Positions 25,409 to 34,800 of a stretch of 64,000 nt of DNA are shown here, one piece after another. Under the pieces are notes generated by a model. It did not search any database, was not told the origin of the DNA, and saw only the letters and a program-made list of their open reading frames with translations. This DNA comes from CAVQCX01 sp963775335. Its GTDB lineage: Bacteria; Pseudomonadota; Gammaproteobacteria; Chromatiales; Chromatiaceae. A program made the position numbers and the translations under genes. The stretch lies in contig CAVZIJ010000003.1 in NCBI GenBank assembly GCA_963775335.1, forward strand, positions 1,674,001-1,738,000. The letters run 5' to 3'. Within the stretch, counting starts at the first letter, position 1; each line of letters starts with the position of its first letter.

Positions 25409-27057
25409 CTGAAGTTTCTTGTTTTTCCTCACGCGACGAGGCGCATGATAGTTGAGATCAAAGGATTTCGATCCGGTTTGCGCGAATTCTGGCAATTGAT
25501 ACCAAAACCCTCGTTGGCCAGGTGTTTGGCGAGGGACCTTCGTGCGTCCCCGAAGGCAAACTCGGTGGTCTTTTGCGAAGCGTAGCGCCGCGCCGGGGCT
25601 TGAGGCAAGTGCTCGGCGTAGATCCAGGTGATGGTGGTGGCTGCCATGCAGAAATGCAGGTGATTGGTAACCGACTCGGGTTTGCGCGTCTGAGTCTCGG
25701 TGCTGCCGATCTCTTGTTTGATCTCGCGGAACCCCGCTTCGATTTTCCACCGCGCCGAGTAGTATTCGATGATCTGCTCGACGCTGAGATCAAGGTCCGT
25801 GGTCAGCAGCGCAACCCATTGGCTCTTGCGGTAGACCCAGACGACACGCACACGGCAGCGCAAGGTCTTGAGCATCACGATACGCTGGGCGGCCACGACC
25901 TCGCGCAGGTCCCCGTACACATGCAGCGTATAGGTGCTGGCATGCTTGCGCATCGCATCGGCCAACTGTGTCGCGTTACCGAGACGATTGCCATATTTCC
26001 TGGGTCTTCCGCCGCTACCCTTCTTCGCTGGTTCGGGGAGTGCGTAGAGAGCGGAGTTGACCCGCAACCGCGAGAGCAGATGGGCGCGCGTACCGAGCTG
26101 CTCTCGCAACGGCTTGAACAGTCCGTTGTTGCCGAACCAGCTGTCAGTGGCGATCAGCATCGGCGCGTTCTTGAAGACACTGCCAAGCTGTGCGATCAGC
26201 CGCACGGCCTGCTCGAACTTGCTGCGAAAGACCAGCGACTGGCGGCGCAGTTTCAGATCGGCGCCCTCCAAGCTCTTGCGGCGCAGATAAAAAGCGAAGG
26301 CCAGCGGCAAGCAGGCCCAGCGCCCGTGGATTTTCTTGAGCAGCCCCACGGTGAGGATGGTCTGCGCCCACGGATAGCGCGTCTGGTTGGTCTTGGCCGC
26401 ATGATCGAAGGTACGCTGGCAGCCGAAGATGTGTTTGCCGGTCTTCGGGTTGATGGAATCATCAAGCGCCAGCAGCAGACGCCCATCGCTCAACGGGCTG
26501 GGGATACGCCGCCAGAGCAGATTCCACAGCCGCTCCCAGGGCAGCTTCACTGAAGCCATGAAGGTGTAGTAGCGCCACTCGGCGATACTCACACCGAACA
26601 GTGTCTCGATGGCCCGCAACAAGTTGGAGGTGCGCGAGGCGGTGATCGGCACGACGATCGCTTGCAATGTCAGGATGAGCCAGCGAAAGCGCTCCTGACC
26701 CTTGTCGTTGGCCGGAAACAGGGCTTGGAAATCGTTGGCGAGAGTGCGTAAGATAGGCATCGAGTAGGGGCTCTTTTTGTTGGTAAATCATTGGCTTGTG
26801 CAACCTTGATTATACCTCGAATCGAGCCCCTATTCACGTTTAAGCGACTGTTTTTTCTCGCAATTATGCGGCTGTCAGCGCGTTCTGCGGGCGGCTGATC
26901 ATCTATAAGCATGCACTAATATGGCGACCATCCTGTAGTCAATAATATACTAACGTTCTGAAGATGAAGAAATCCCGACGCGCTACGTCACCGCGACTGT
27001 TTCACGCGCATTCCCGACGGTCGATAATTGCGACACTGAGAAAGTACAAAACTTCAG
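25409..27057 (-). mobile_element. IS4-family insertion sequence, 1649 bp, apparently intact
   Basis: The ends begin CTGAAGTTT on both sides as inverted repeats (9 of 9, then partial matching). They are bounded by a perfect 8-bp direct repeat CTAGTCTA. The transposase frame is full length. The duplication size and the YREK signature of the transposase agree with an IS4-type subgroup. The element separates the acyltransferase start from the rhodanese gene. Confidence 0.92.
25429..26760 (-). CDS. IS4-family DDE transposase
   Basis: 443 residues. The catalytic triad is visible as LALDDSINPKTG (D), LIATDSWFGNNG (D) and E in YSARWKIEAGFREIK, which has the exact Y-2-R-3-E-6-K spacing of IS4 transposases. 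No frameshift or stop. About 300 bases of non-coding sequence lie between its start and the right IS end. Confidence 0.92.
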   Translation of the reverse strand: MPILRTLANDFQALFPANDKGQERFRWLILTLQAIVVPITASRTSNLLRAIETLFGVSIAEWRYYTFMASVKLPWERLWNLLWRRIPSPLSDGRLLLALDDSINPKTGKHIFGCQRTFDHAAKTNQTRYPWAQTILTVGLLKKIHGRWACLPLAFAFYLRRKSLEGADLKLRRQSLVFRSKFEQAVRLIAQLGSVFKNAPMLIATDSWFGNNGLFKPLREQLGTRAHLLSRLRVNSALYALPEPAKKGSGGRPRKYGNRLGNATQLADAMRKHASTYTLHVYGDLREVVAAQRIVMLKTLRCRVRVVWVYRKSQWVALLTTDLDLSVEQIIEYYSARWKIEAGFREIKQEIGSTETQTRKPESVTNHLHFCMAATTITWIYAEHLPQAPARRYASQKTTEFAFGDARRSLAKHLANEGFGINCQNSRKPDRNPLISTIMRLVA

Positions 27058-27065
27058 CTAGTCTA
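27058..27065. repeat. Target-site duplication, right copy
   Basis: CTAGTCTA, identical to 25401-25408; together they mark the insertion point of the IS element 44 bases before the rhodanese ATG. Confidence 0.9.
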
Positions 27066-27108
27066 TACTTTGGCTTCCATACCGAAACCGACGCAGTGCG
27101 CGTATACG

Positions 27109-27537
27109 ATGAGTGACCATCACCCCGTGGCACTGAGCCCCCAGCACGCCTGGGAGATGCTCGAGGCCGACCCGAGAGCCTTGCTGGTCGATATCCGATC
27201 GACGATGGAATTTCTGTTCGTCGGCCATCCGACAGGGTCCGTGCACGTCCCCTGGATCGACGAGCCAGACTGGACCGTGAATCCGAATTTTACCCGAGAG
27301 ATCCGCAAGCTTGTGCTCGGCGGAACCGTCTGCAACGTCGAAGAAGGCTGTGCGCCGGTCGTCCTGATCTGCCGCAGCGGGAAACGCTCCCTGGAAGCGG
27401 GCCGCGCGCTGCTCGAGACGGGGTTCAAGCGCGTCTACCACGTCGACGAAGGCTTCGAGGGCGATCTGGACGAGCACCACCGCAGGAGCACCGTCGGGGG
27501 ATGGCGCTTTCACGGACTCCCCTGGGAGCAGTGTTAG
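27109..27537 (+). CDS. Rhodanese-domain sulfurtransferase
   Basis: 142 residues from ATG MSDHHPVALSPQ. The active-site loop is CRSGKRS with Cys88, the persulfide-forming residue of single-domain rhodaneses. There is no signal peptide, so it is cytoplasmic. It could pass sulfane sulfur toward DsrEFH, which is inference. The IS element ends 51 bases upstream and has replaced the natural upstream sequence. Confidence 0.9.
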   Translation: MSDHHPVALSPQHAWEMLEADPRALLVDIRSTMEFLFVGHPTGSVHVPWIDEPDWTVNPNFTREIRKLVLGGTVCNVEEGCAPVVLICRSGKRSLEAGRALLETGFKRVYHVDEGFEGDLDEHHRRSTVGGWRFHGLPWEQC

Positions 27538-27653
27538 GTCGGACGGGCTCGGGCGACGACCCCGCCCTCGCGGGCGCCTTGGCCGTGAGGCTTGCCCCAC
27601 GCGCGCTCCGATGAGACTATCGGCGCCGCATTCAGCAGCGCGGACCCTCACCC

Positions 27654-28067
27654 ATGGTCACCTACCCCAGCCCCCAGGATGCCGAAGACGCGTTCTACGA
27701 CGCCATCGACGAAAAGGACGCTGACAAGATGCGCGGCGTTTGGGAGGACTCGACCGACATAGCCTGCCTCCTCCCCATGCAGCCCTTGATTCGCGGACGC
27801 AACGACGTAACGCAGCTGTGGCAGCACCTGTTTCGCGCAAACATCACCCCGCAGATCTCCATCACCCATATTGCATGGATCGATAAAGATGACGTGGCGA
27901 TCCACCTGGTCGAAGAGCAGGTCTCCTCGACGGGCGGCAAGTCCATCCCCCCGATGTACGCCACCAACGTCTATCGTCGCGGCCCGGACGGCTGGCACTT
28001 GCTGCTACACCAAAACGCCCCGACGCCTCCCCCTCCGGGCTCCCCGATGGGCCGTCCTCCCGGCTGA
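27654..28067 (+). CDS. SnoaL/NTF2-like fold protein
   Basis: 137 residues beginning MVTYPSPQDAEDAFYDAIDEKDADKM, with LIRGRNDVTQLWQHLF, the IAWIDKDDVAIHLVEEQ strand pair and VYRRGPDGWHLLLHQNAP. This order is typical of DUF4440/SnoaL-like cone-fold proteins. A proline-rich tail follows. Such proteins bind small ligands; function unknown. Confidence 0.8.
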   Translation: MVTYPSPQDAEDAFYDAIDEKDADKMRGVWEDSTDIACLLPMQPLIRGRNDVTQLWQHLFRANITPQISITHIAWIDKDDVAIHLVEEQVSSTGGKSIPPMYATNVYRRGPDGWHLLLHQNAPTPPPPGSPMGRPPG

Positions 28068-28071
28068 AGCC

Positions 28072-28512
28072 TCAGTATCCGTAGGTGCGGCGGAAGTTGT
28101 CCATCGCCTCGATGCGCGCGGGACCGGTCTGCCGCTCGAACTTCAGATTCGGCCTGCGCCGATCGTCTGCGCGGCGCTCATGCTCACTGGCCACCGGATA
28201 GCGACGTGAGCGCCGGTCGTTGCGCGAGGAGCGGTAGCGATACTGCCGTACCTCGACCAAACGGCCTTTCAGCTGCGTGCGGTTCAGACGCTGAATGGCG
28301 CGCAGCGCCTCCTTCTCGGGGCTGACGTTGACCACCGCGATAAACTCCTCCGGGCCGCCACTCTCGTCGATGATCCTGATGATCTGACAGTTCTCCACCT
28401 TCGGCTCGGCGCGCAAAGGCAACGGAAAACGCCTTTTGAGCCCCGCCTTGAAAAACGTCATCACATCGCGCACGCCGGCTCCCGCACTGAGCTTCGTCAC
28501 AATGACCTTCAT
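28072..28512 (-). CDS. RRM-like RNA-binding protein with basic tail
   Basis: 146 residues. Strand-helix order and ALRAIQRLNRTQLKGRLVEVRQYRYRS resemble the second half of an RNA-recognition motif, including the loop that ends in RNP1-like residues. The C-terminus is arginine-rich (RNDRRSRRYPVASEHERRADDRRR), typical for RNA contact. It converges with the SnoaL-like gene, with only 4 bases between them. Confidence 0.65.
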   Translation of the reverse strand: MKVIVTKLSAGAGVRDVMTFFKAGLKRRFPLPLRAEPKVENCQIIRIIDESGGPEEFIAVVNVSPEKEALRAIQRLNRTQLKGRLVEVRQYRYRSSRNDRRSRRYPVASEHERRADDRRRPNLKFERQTGPARIEAMDNFRRTYGY

Positions 28513-28554
28513 GGGCCTTCGTCCTCTCCGTCCGGATTCCCCCGATCTCGGCGA

Positions 28555-30063
28555 TTATAGCCCACCCGCCGACACCGCCGACGCCGCCGACTCCGGCTTG
28601 GGCGCCGACGGCGCGGCCGCGGGGGCCGCAAGACCCTCGGTGGCCGGATCTTCGGCCAGCTCCACACGCTCGATCTTCTCGAAGCGCCCGGTGATGCGCC
28701 GGGCCGAGCTGCTGACCTCGTCCACGTCGCGATGGGCCTGCTGGATGTGACGCGCCAGCCTGTCCATCCTCTCCTGAAAGCGCCCGAAGTCACTCGACAG
28801 GGCCGTCAGATGCCGCCGAATCAGGTGCACCTGCTCGCGCGTCGCCTGGTCTCGAAGCACCGCGCGCGCCGTGGTGAGGACCGCCATCATGGTGGTGGGT
28901 GACACCAGCCAAACCCTGAGCCTATGGGCCTGCTCCACCAGCTCCGGAAAACGCGCATGGATCTCTGCGAACACCGCCTCCGCCGGGATGAACATCACGG
29001 CACCCTCCGCGGTCTCGCCCGGGATCAGGTACTTCTCGGCGATGTCGCGAATATGGCGGTGGACATCCTGCCGGAACAGGCTCGCCGCCCTCGCACGCTC
29101 GGCCTCCGGCAGCTGCGGGTCGATCAGGCGCCGATAAGCCTCCAGCGGGAACTTCGCATCCACCGGCACGGAGCCGCCGGGCTCGGGCATGTGCAGCAGG
29201 CAATCGACCCGAGTGCCGTTGCTCAGGCTGTGCTGCAGGGAGAAGGCGTGCTCGGGCAGCACGTTGCGAACCAGCGCGGCCAGCTGAACCTCTCCGAACG
29301 CACCGCGGGCGCGTTTGTCCGCCAGGACCTCCTGGAGACTCACCACGTTCGCCGACAGCTCCGTGATCCGCTTCTGTGCCTCGTCGATGCGCGTGAGGTG
29401 CGACAGCACCCGCGAAAAGGTCTCGGTAGTCTTCTCGAACCCCTCGTGCAAGCGACGCTCCACCTGACCGCCGATCTCCCCGAGGCGCCGCTCGGTGACC
29501 TCGGCCAGCTCCTTGAGGCGGCCGCCGACCTGCTCGGCCGAACGTTCCATGGCGCCTGCCAACTGCTGACCCTGGGCGATGGCCAGCTCCTGCTGGCGCT
29601 GCAGCGCCTCCCGCGTTCGCCGGTCTAGCGCCTCCCGCTGCTCGGCCAAGGCATTGCGCATCACCTCCTCAAAAGTGCTGAGGCCGAGCTGCTGGGCCAG
29701 CCGCCCCTCCCCGAGGGATTGGCCGATCAGCCGCTCCTGGGCATCGAGCCGCTCGGCCAGATCGGCGCGCAGGCGTCCCGCATCCTCCGTGAGGTGTTTC
29801 TGCATCTCGCCGAAACGCCGCTCCATCGCCTGGTAGAGACGGCCGAAGCGCTCGAGCAATCGCTGCTGGGTCTCCGCCGCTTGGCGGACCTGGGCCTGGT
29901 GCGCCGCCGCGAGCTGTCGAAAAAGGGCCCGTTCGCGCTCCCGCAGGGACGTCTCCAGCCGCTGCTGCTCCTCGACGACCCGGCCCAACCCGCGGACGAC
30001 TTCGGACTGGCGCCGCAGCACCAGCCCTGTCACGAAGATCCCGAGCATCAGGCCAGAAATCAA
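28555..30063 (-). CDS. rmuC: RmuC-family DNA recombination protein
   Basis: About 502 residues. One N-terminal transmembrane segment is followed by a long coiled coil (about 25-240) and the RmuC nuclease-like domain with GAFGEVQLAALVRNVLP, VDCLLHMPE and PVDAKFPLEAYRR. RmuC limits inversions at repeats. The start is uncertain: TTG at 30063 is used, and a few more upstream codons are open without an ATG. Confidence 0.9.
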   Translation of the reverse strand: MISGLMLGIFVTGLVLRRQSEVVRGLGRVVEEQQRLETSLRERERALFRQLAAAHQAQVRQAAETQQRLLERFGRLYQAMERRFGEMQKHLTEDAGRLRADLAERLDAQERLIGQSLGEGRLAQQLGLSTFEEVMRNALAEQREALDRRTREALQRQQELAIAQGQQLAGAMERSAEQVGGRLKELAEVTERRLGEIGGQVERRLHEGFEKTTETFSRVLSHLTRIDEAQKRITELSANVVSLQEVLADKRARGAFGEVQLAALVRNVLPEHAFSLQHSLSNGTRVDCLLHMPEPGGSVPVDAKFPLEAYRRLIDPQLPEAERARAASLFRQDVHRHIRDIAEKYLIPGETAEGAVMFIPAEAVFAEIHARFPELVEQAHRLRVWLVSPTTMMAVLTTARAVLRDQATREQVHLIRRHLTALSSDFGRFQERMDRLARHIQQAHRDVDEVSSSARRITGRFEKIERVELAEDPATEGLAAPAAAPSAPKPESAASAVSAGGL

Positions 30064-30246
30064 GAGCGATTCAAGATAAATGATGGAACCCCCTAATTAG
30101 CAATGATTTTTCAACAAGCCTAACAGATCGATCGGCGATATCAACAGGCCGTCGATCACGCTAGAATGGCGACCATCACAGCCTGCTTCGCGGCACCGGG
30201 GATCACCCGAGGCGCGGGACAACACCTATAACCACCTCTCGGTCAA

Positions 30247-31518
30247 ATGCGCGTTCACTTCCAAACTCTAGGCTGCCGGCTCAATGAGGCCGAGCTCGAA
30301 TCCTGGTCCAGGGACTTCCAGGCCCTCGGCCACAGGCTCGCCAGGGGCCCCGAGGAGGCGGACCTCTTGGTGATCAATACCTGTGCGGTGACCCAGGAGG
30401 CAGTGCGCAAATCCCGGCATCTGCTGCGGCGCGTCCAAGCCGGGAACCCGACCGCCAGGCTCGTCGTGACCGGCTGCTACGCTGCGCTGCACCGGGACGA
30501 AGCCAAGGCCCTGGGGGTGGATCTGGTGATCGACAATCGCGACAAGGATCGCCTCGCCGAGATCGCCGCGCGCGAGCTCGATCTGGGCGCCATGCCGTCC
30601 ACGGCGAGCCAGCCAGAGATCTACTCGTTGCTGGCCCGAGGTCGACAGCGTGCATTTCTCAAGATCCAGGACGGCTGCCGGCACCGCTGCAGCTACTGCA
30701 TCGTCACCGTAGCTCGCGGCGAGGAGCGGAGCCGACCGGTCAGGGAGCTGGTCGATGAGATCAATCGACTCGGGGAGGAAGGCATAGGAGAGGTGGTGCT
30801 CACCGGAGTGCACATCGGCGGCTACGGCAGCGACTTGGGCACCAGCCTGGTCGAGCTCCTGCGGGCCATCCTGACCGACACCGACATGCCCCGGGTCCGC
30901 ATCGGCTCACTGGAGCCCTGGGATCTCGACGAGCGCCTTTGGAGCCTGTTTGGAGCCCGGAGCCTGATGCCGCATCTGCACTTGCCCCTGCAGAGCGGCG
31001 CGGACTCGGTACTACGCCGGATGGCCCGGCGCACCCGGGCGGCTCAATTCGAGCGACTCGTCGGCGACGGGCGGTCGCGGGTGCCCGACCTCAATGTCAC
31101 CACCGACATCATCGTCGGCTTTCCGGGCGAGACCGACGACGAATGGCGCCGCACCACCGAGCTCGTCGAACGCCTGGGGCTCGGGCACGTGCACATCTTC
31201 GCCTACTCGCCTCGCCCCGGCACCAAGGCCGCGGCCCTTCCGGATACGGTTCCTGCAGCGGTCAAGCGGGCCCGCGGCGCCGAGCTGCACGCCCTGGAGC
31301 GCCGATCGAGGACCGAGATCCTCGCGCGCTTCGTGGGGCGGACATTGCCGGTCCTGGTAGAGTCTCCCCAGCCGGGATGGGAGGGTTACACGCCGAACTT
31401 TCTACGCGTGAAGATCGACGCGCCGCGGAGCGCGGGGCTGGAGGGTCAGATCATCGACGTGCGGCTCGAGGCCGTGGACGATCCCCGGGGCACTTTGCTG
31501 GGCCGCCCCGTCCCTTAG
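30247..31518 (+). CDS. mtaB: MtaB, tRNA t6A37 methylthiotransferase
   Basis: Radical SAM enzyme that converts t6A37 to ms2t6A37 in tRNAs reading ANN codons. 423 residues. The UPF0004 domain has Cys10, Cys46 and Cys77 for the auxiliary cluster, the radical SAM motif is Cys144-x3-Cys148-x2-Cys151 (CRHRCSYC), and a TRAM-like C-terminus follows. ATG start. Confidence 0.93.
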   Translation: MRVHFQTLGCRLNEAELESWSRDFQALGHRLARGPEEADLLVINTCAVTQEAVRKSRHLLRRVQAGNPTARLVVTGCYAALHRDEAKALGVDLVIDNRDKDRLAEIAARELDLGAMPSTASQPEIYSLLARGRQRAFLKIQDGCRHRCSYCIVTVARGEERSRPVRELVDEINRLGEEGIGEVVLTGVHIGGYGSDLGTSLVELLRAILTDTDMPRVRIGSLEPWDLDERLWSLFGARSLMPHLHLPLQSGADSVLRRMARRTRAAQFERLVGDGRSRVPDLNVTTDIIVGFPGETDDEWRRTTELVERLGLGHVHIFAYSPRPGTKAAALPDTVPAAVKRARGAELHALERRSRTEILARFVGRTLPVLVESPQPGWEGYTPNFLRVKIDAPRSAGLEGQIIDVRLEAVDDPRGTLLGRPVP

Positions 31519-31550
31519 CGGGCCAAGTCGGGTCGCGCAGCGATCCCTCA

Positions 31551-32096
31551 TCAGAGACCGGCGCTCGCCGCACGCCGCTGCTCTTCGTCGAGCGCCTTGG
31601 CCCGATAGTCGAGGGTGATCCCGAGCTCGCGGGTCCAGCCCAGGGTGACGGACCAGGGCTGCCCCGGCGGGGTCCAGAGCAGCTCGGCCTCGCCTTCACC
31701 GCGGCGGATGGCGCCGATCCTGGCAGCCCGGTTGTGGGCGTATCCCGGATAGCGGCTGAGATCCTGGGGCGGTCCGTACTTGCCCCTGAGGATCGTCTCC
31801 AGATCGTTGAATCGCAGAACGGTCGTGGGATCGTAACGGTGCAAGACCTTATAGATCCGGTTGTGGTAGGCCAACACGTAAATGCTCTCCTGCCCCAGCG
31901 AGTAGACCACCGCGAAGCGATCCCCGTTGCGCTCCTGCTGAACGTAGCGGGGGTCCTTGGTGAGCTGGGCGCTCATGTCGCCGCCGAGGCAGTAGCCGTC
32001 GAATACGACTTTCAGACAGGACTCCTCGGCCAGCGCGCCGAACGAGGCCATCCCGATGATGGGAGCCAGGAGCAGCTGTCGCAATTTGCGGGACAT
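31551..32096 (-). CDS. Secreted protein of unknown function
   Basis: 181 residues from the ATG MSRKLRQLLLAPIIGMASFGALAEE, a clear Sec signal peptide cleaved after ALA. The mature part has Cys pairs near SCLKVVFDGYCLGGD and an aromatic-rich central region. The longer upstream frame is antisense to the Mut7-C gene and is ignored. No family recognised. Confidence 0.75.
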   Translation of the reverse strand: MSRKLRQLLLAPIIGMASFGALAEESCLKVVFDGYCLGGDMSAQLTKDPRYVQQERNGDRFAVVYSLGQESIYVLAYHNRIYKVLHRYDPTTVLRFNDLETILRGKYGPPQDLSRYPGYAHNRAARIGAIRRGEGEAELLWTPPGQPWSVTLGWTRELGITLDYRAKALDEEQRRAASAGL

Positions 32097-32175
32097 GAAA
32101 GGGTTCCTTGCTGGCGATGGCCGGGCCGCCGCCCACCACAAATGGGGGAGGATAACCCAATTCGGTGCCCGGTGG

Positions 32176-32919
32176 TCAGGCCCTGGGACAGAGTCGCCGG
32201 ACCTCCCGCTCCAGTCGCCGGAAGTGGCTGCCCTTCCAGTACGGCCGGCCACAACCGCCGCAGCGCCAGAACTGTTGCTGCTCGCAGCGTACCCCCGGCG
32301 GTAGAAGGTGCCACACCTCGTCGGCGACCACGGGCGCCACCAGGCCATTGCACACCATACATCGCGTGAATGGCCGGATCGAGCCGCACAGATCCAGCCG
32401 CTCCACGAGATAGGCCAGCTGGTCTGCGAGCCGCAGCGGACGAACGTAGCAGCCGTGAGTGACAGACGCGCTCATGAGCAGCGCCCGATCCCGCGTCAGC
32501 ACGACGCGGCGCTCGCGCAGCGCCCGCTCCACCAGGTCGGAATCGCGCCAGCCGGGCGAGAACAAGCTGTCGAACCCCAGCAGGCGCAGCCAGCGCGCAA
32601 GCCTGCCGAGGTGGGCATCGGCGATGAACCGCATATCCCGCAGCGGCCGCGGACGCAGACGCACCAGCGGCGCGACGTCCAGCGACTCGAACATCGGGTA
32701 CACGCCGATCCGATCACCATCGCACGGACGATAAGACAGATCCACGGAGCGGCCGTTGGCGAGGATCAGCTCGATTTCGGTGTGGGGAACCCGGAGGGTC
32801 TCGATCAGATGCCCCACTGGCACCGGCGGTTTGAAATCCACGCAGAGATCGCGTTTCCGGTCCCGGGCCGGTAGGAAATCGTTGAGCTCTTCGTAGAACC
32901 GGAAGACCACGCGAGCCAT
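32176..32919 (-). CDS. Mut7-C RNase-domain protein with N-terminal ubiquitin/MoaD-like domain
   Basis: 247 residues. Residues 1-80 have the beta-grasp pattern of Ub-Mut7-C domains (VVFRFYEELNDFLPARDRKRD, ending GDRIGVYPMFE). From residue 95 the PIN-like Mut7-C domain starts with MRFIADAHLGRLARWLRLLGFD. Its C-terminal zinc ribbon holds CMVCNG and CGGCGRPYWKGSH. It is a predicted RNase and lies downstream of xthA and one unknown gene. Confidence 0.88.
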   Translation of the reverse strand: MARVVFRFYEELNDFLPARDRKRDLCVDFKPPVPVGHLIETLRVPHTEIELILANGRSVDLSYRPCDGDRIGVYPMFESLDVAPLVRLRPRPLRDMRFIADAHLGRLARWLRLLGFDSLFSPGWRDSDLVERALRERRVVLTRDRALLMSASVTHGCYVRPLRLADQLAYLVERLDLCGSIRPFTRCMVCNGLVAPVVADEVWHLLPPGVRCEQQQFWRCGGCGRPYWKGSHFRRLEREVRRLCPRA

Positions 32920-32967
32920 AGCCTCGGATCCCGACCGACGGAACGGGCCCCCGGATGCACTCCCCTC

Positions 32968-33345
32968 TCAGAAATCCCGTCCGCTCTCCTCCGCCGCCAG
33001 CTCGAGCAGCAGAAACCGCAATTCGGCGGCGAAGACGTTGGCACCGTCGTCATCACAGCCCAGGCGGCCTTTGTCGAGGCGGTGCTGCAGGGCCTCCACC
33101 AGGGTCTCCTCGGGCTCCCATTGTCCGGCCACGCTGCCTTCGGAGTCATGGCGCGCGTTCACTTCATACAGCCAGGCACCGCGGCGTAGCAGAACAAAGG
33201 CCTCGCCGCCGACGGCGTCCCGGCAATAGGAGGCCAGCAGCACCTCGGTCCCCGCCAGCTCCGCGGGCCCGATCCCGAACGCCTCCCTGAGCGTCTCCAG
33301 GTCCCCGCCCTGCCATTCATTGAGAAATATCTCACGCTCATGCAC
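32968..33345 (-). CDS. Unknown small cytoplasmic protein downstream of xthA
   Basis: 125 residues, MHEREIFLNEWQGGDLETLREAFG, ending LLLELAAEESGRDF. It starts 6 bases after the xthA stop, so it is co-transcribed with xthA. No known domain recognised; no signal peptide. Confidence 0.7.
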   Translation of the reverse strand: MHEREIFLNEWQGGDLETLREAFGIGPAELAGTEVLLASYCRDAVGGEAFVLLRRGAWLYEVNARHDSEGSVAGQWEPEETLVEALQHRLDKGRLGCDDDGANVFAAELRFLLLELAAEESGRDF

Positions 33346-33351
33346 GACCGC

Positions 33352-34167
33352 TTACACCTCGAGATCGGCCCAGACCGGACAGTGATCGGATGGGCGCTCC
33401 ATGGCGCGGATGTCGTAATCGATGCCCGCCCCCGTGCAGCGCCGGTTAAGCGACTCGGTCGCCAGCACCAAGTCGATCCGCAGCCCTCGCCGGGGATCCC
33501 GCTCAAAGCCGCGGCTGCGATAATCGAACCAGCTGAAACGATCGTCGACCTCGGGGTGACAGCTCCGGTAGGTGTCGAACAGACCCCAGCCCTTGAGGCG
33601 CTCGAGCCACTCGCGCTCCTCGGGCAGAAAGCAGCACTTGCCCTCGCGTAGCCAGCGCTTGGCGCTGTCCGCGCCTATGCCCACGTCCAGATCGAGGGGC
33701 GCCACGTTCATGTCCCCGAGCACCACCAGATGCTCCCCCGCTCGGAAGCTGCCAGTCAGGTAGCCCAGCATATCCTTGTAGAACCGCTCCTTTCCCGCAA
33801 ACTTGACCGGGTGATCCCTGCTCTCGCCTTGGGGAAAGTAGGCATTGACGACGCTGATGCGCGCGCCGGCCTGGGTTTCGAACACCCCGGCGATCACGCG
33901 TCGCTGGGCGTCTTCACCGTCCGAGGGGAACCCCTTGCTCAGCGCCACCGGGGCCCGCTTGGCCATCAGCGCCACGCCGTAGTGGCCCTTCTGGCCGAAG
34001 AAGCCCACCCAATAGCCGAGGTCCGCGGCGATCTCGGCGGGAAATTCCTCATCGGTGACCTTGGTCTCCTGGATCCCGATGATGTCGGGATCGTGGCGCA
34101 GGCACAGCGCCTCGAGCTGGTGGCGCCGCGCGCGGATGCCGTTGACGTTGAAGGAGACGATCTTCAT
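33352..34167 (-). CDS. xthA: Exodeoxyribonuclease III / AP endonuclease
   Basis: 271 residues of the EEP fold. The motifs FNVNGIRAR, IGIQETKV (catalytic Glu), NAYFPQG, LGDMNVAPLDLDVG and the C-terminal ERPSDHCPVW (catalytic Asp-His) are all visible. It repairs abasic sites and trims 3' ends. First gene of a minus-strand run of four. Confidence 0.95.
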   Translation of the reverse strand: MKIVSFNVNGIRARRHQLEALCLRHDPDIIGIQETKVTDEEFPAEIAADLGYWVGFFGQKGHYGVALMAKRAPVALSKGFPSDGEDAQRRVIAGVFETQAGARISVVNAYFPQGESRDHPVKFAGKERFYKDMLGYLTGSFRAGEHLVVLGDMNVAPLDLDVGIGADSAKRWLREGKCCFLPEEREWLERLKGWGLFDTYRSCHPEVDDRFSWFDYRSRGFERDPRRGLRIDLVLATESLNRRCTGAGIDYDIRAMERPSDHCPVWADLEV

Positions 34168-34268
34168 GGCTGGCCCCGTCGGCGCGGTGGCGGCTGCCTC
34201 CGCAGCCGGAGCACCGAAAGCCTAACACGCACAAACACCCCGGACCATGGCGCGGGAGGGCTCACGCG

Positions 34269-34758
34269 ATGTTCATCTGCGACGCCGGCGAAAAGGAGGT
34301 GCCGGTGTCCGAGCCCGCCATAGCGAACCAGGATAGCTTTGCCGCCGAGCCCTACATGAATCCCCGGCCGCTCGCCCATTTCCACCAGCGGCTGCTGCAG
34401 ATGCGCGAGGGGCTCTACTCAGAGATACGGCATGCACTCGGTGCCCTGCGCTGCGAGACCGATACCTCTCCCGGCGACGAGGCCGACCGCGCCCAGCAGA
34501 AACGCCAGTGCCAGCTGCAATTGCTTGAAGAGGCCAGGAGCCAACGCCTGCTCGCGGCCATCGACAGCGCTCGAGCGCATCGGACAGGGCGCGCTCGGCT
34601 ACTGCATCCTGAGCGGAGAAGAGATCGGCCTGGCACGCCTCGAGGCCAACCCCCTGGCCATCTGCACGGTAGACGCCCAGGAGCGCATCGAGCGCCTCGG
34701 GCGACTGCGCCACCCATTTGAGACATCCGGCCGACCCCGAGCGGCGGTCTGCGCCTGA
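34269..34758 (+). pseudogene. DksA/TraR-family gene broken by a one-base frameshift
   Basis: The first frame reads a coiled-coil N-terminus (MNPRPLAHFHQRLLQMREGL to QRLLAAIDS). The DksA zinc-finger region continues only in another frame (LERIGQGALGYCILSGEEIG, then LARLEANPLAICTVDAQERI). Removing one G near 34569 restores ID-S-LERIG. Only one Cys of each zinc pair is kept (YCILS and ICTVD), as in redox-insensitive DksA2-type proteins. An ATG at 34269 or a GTG at 34306 could start it. Confidence 0.75.
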
Positions 34759-34800
34759 TCGCCGCCACCGAGGAATCGATAGCAGGCGACCCGAAACCGG

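Noticed and set aside
25409..27057. IS66 assignment for the first insertion sequence because of its 8-bp duplication
   Set aside because: The transposase has the Y-2-R-3-E-6-K signature of IS4, and the sequence is unrelated to the IS66-type transposase at 51184.
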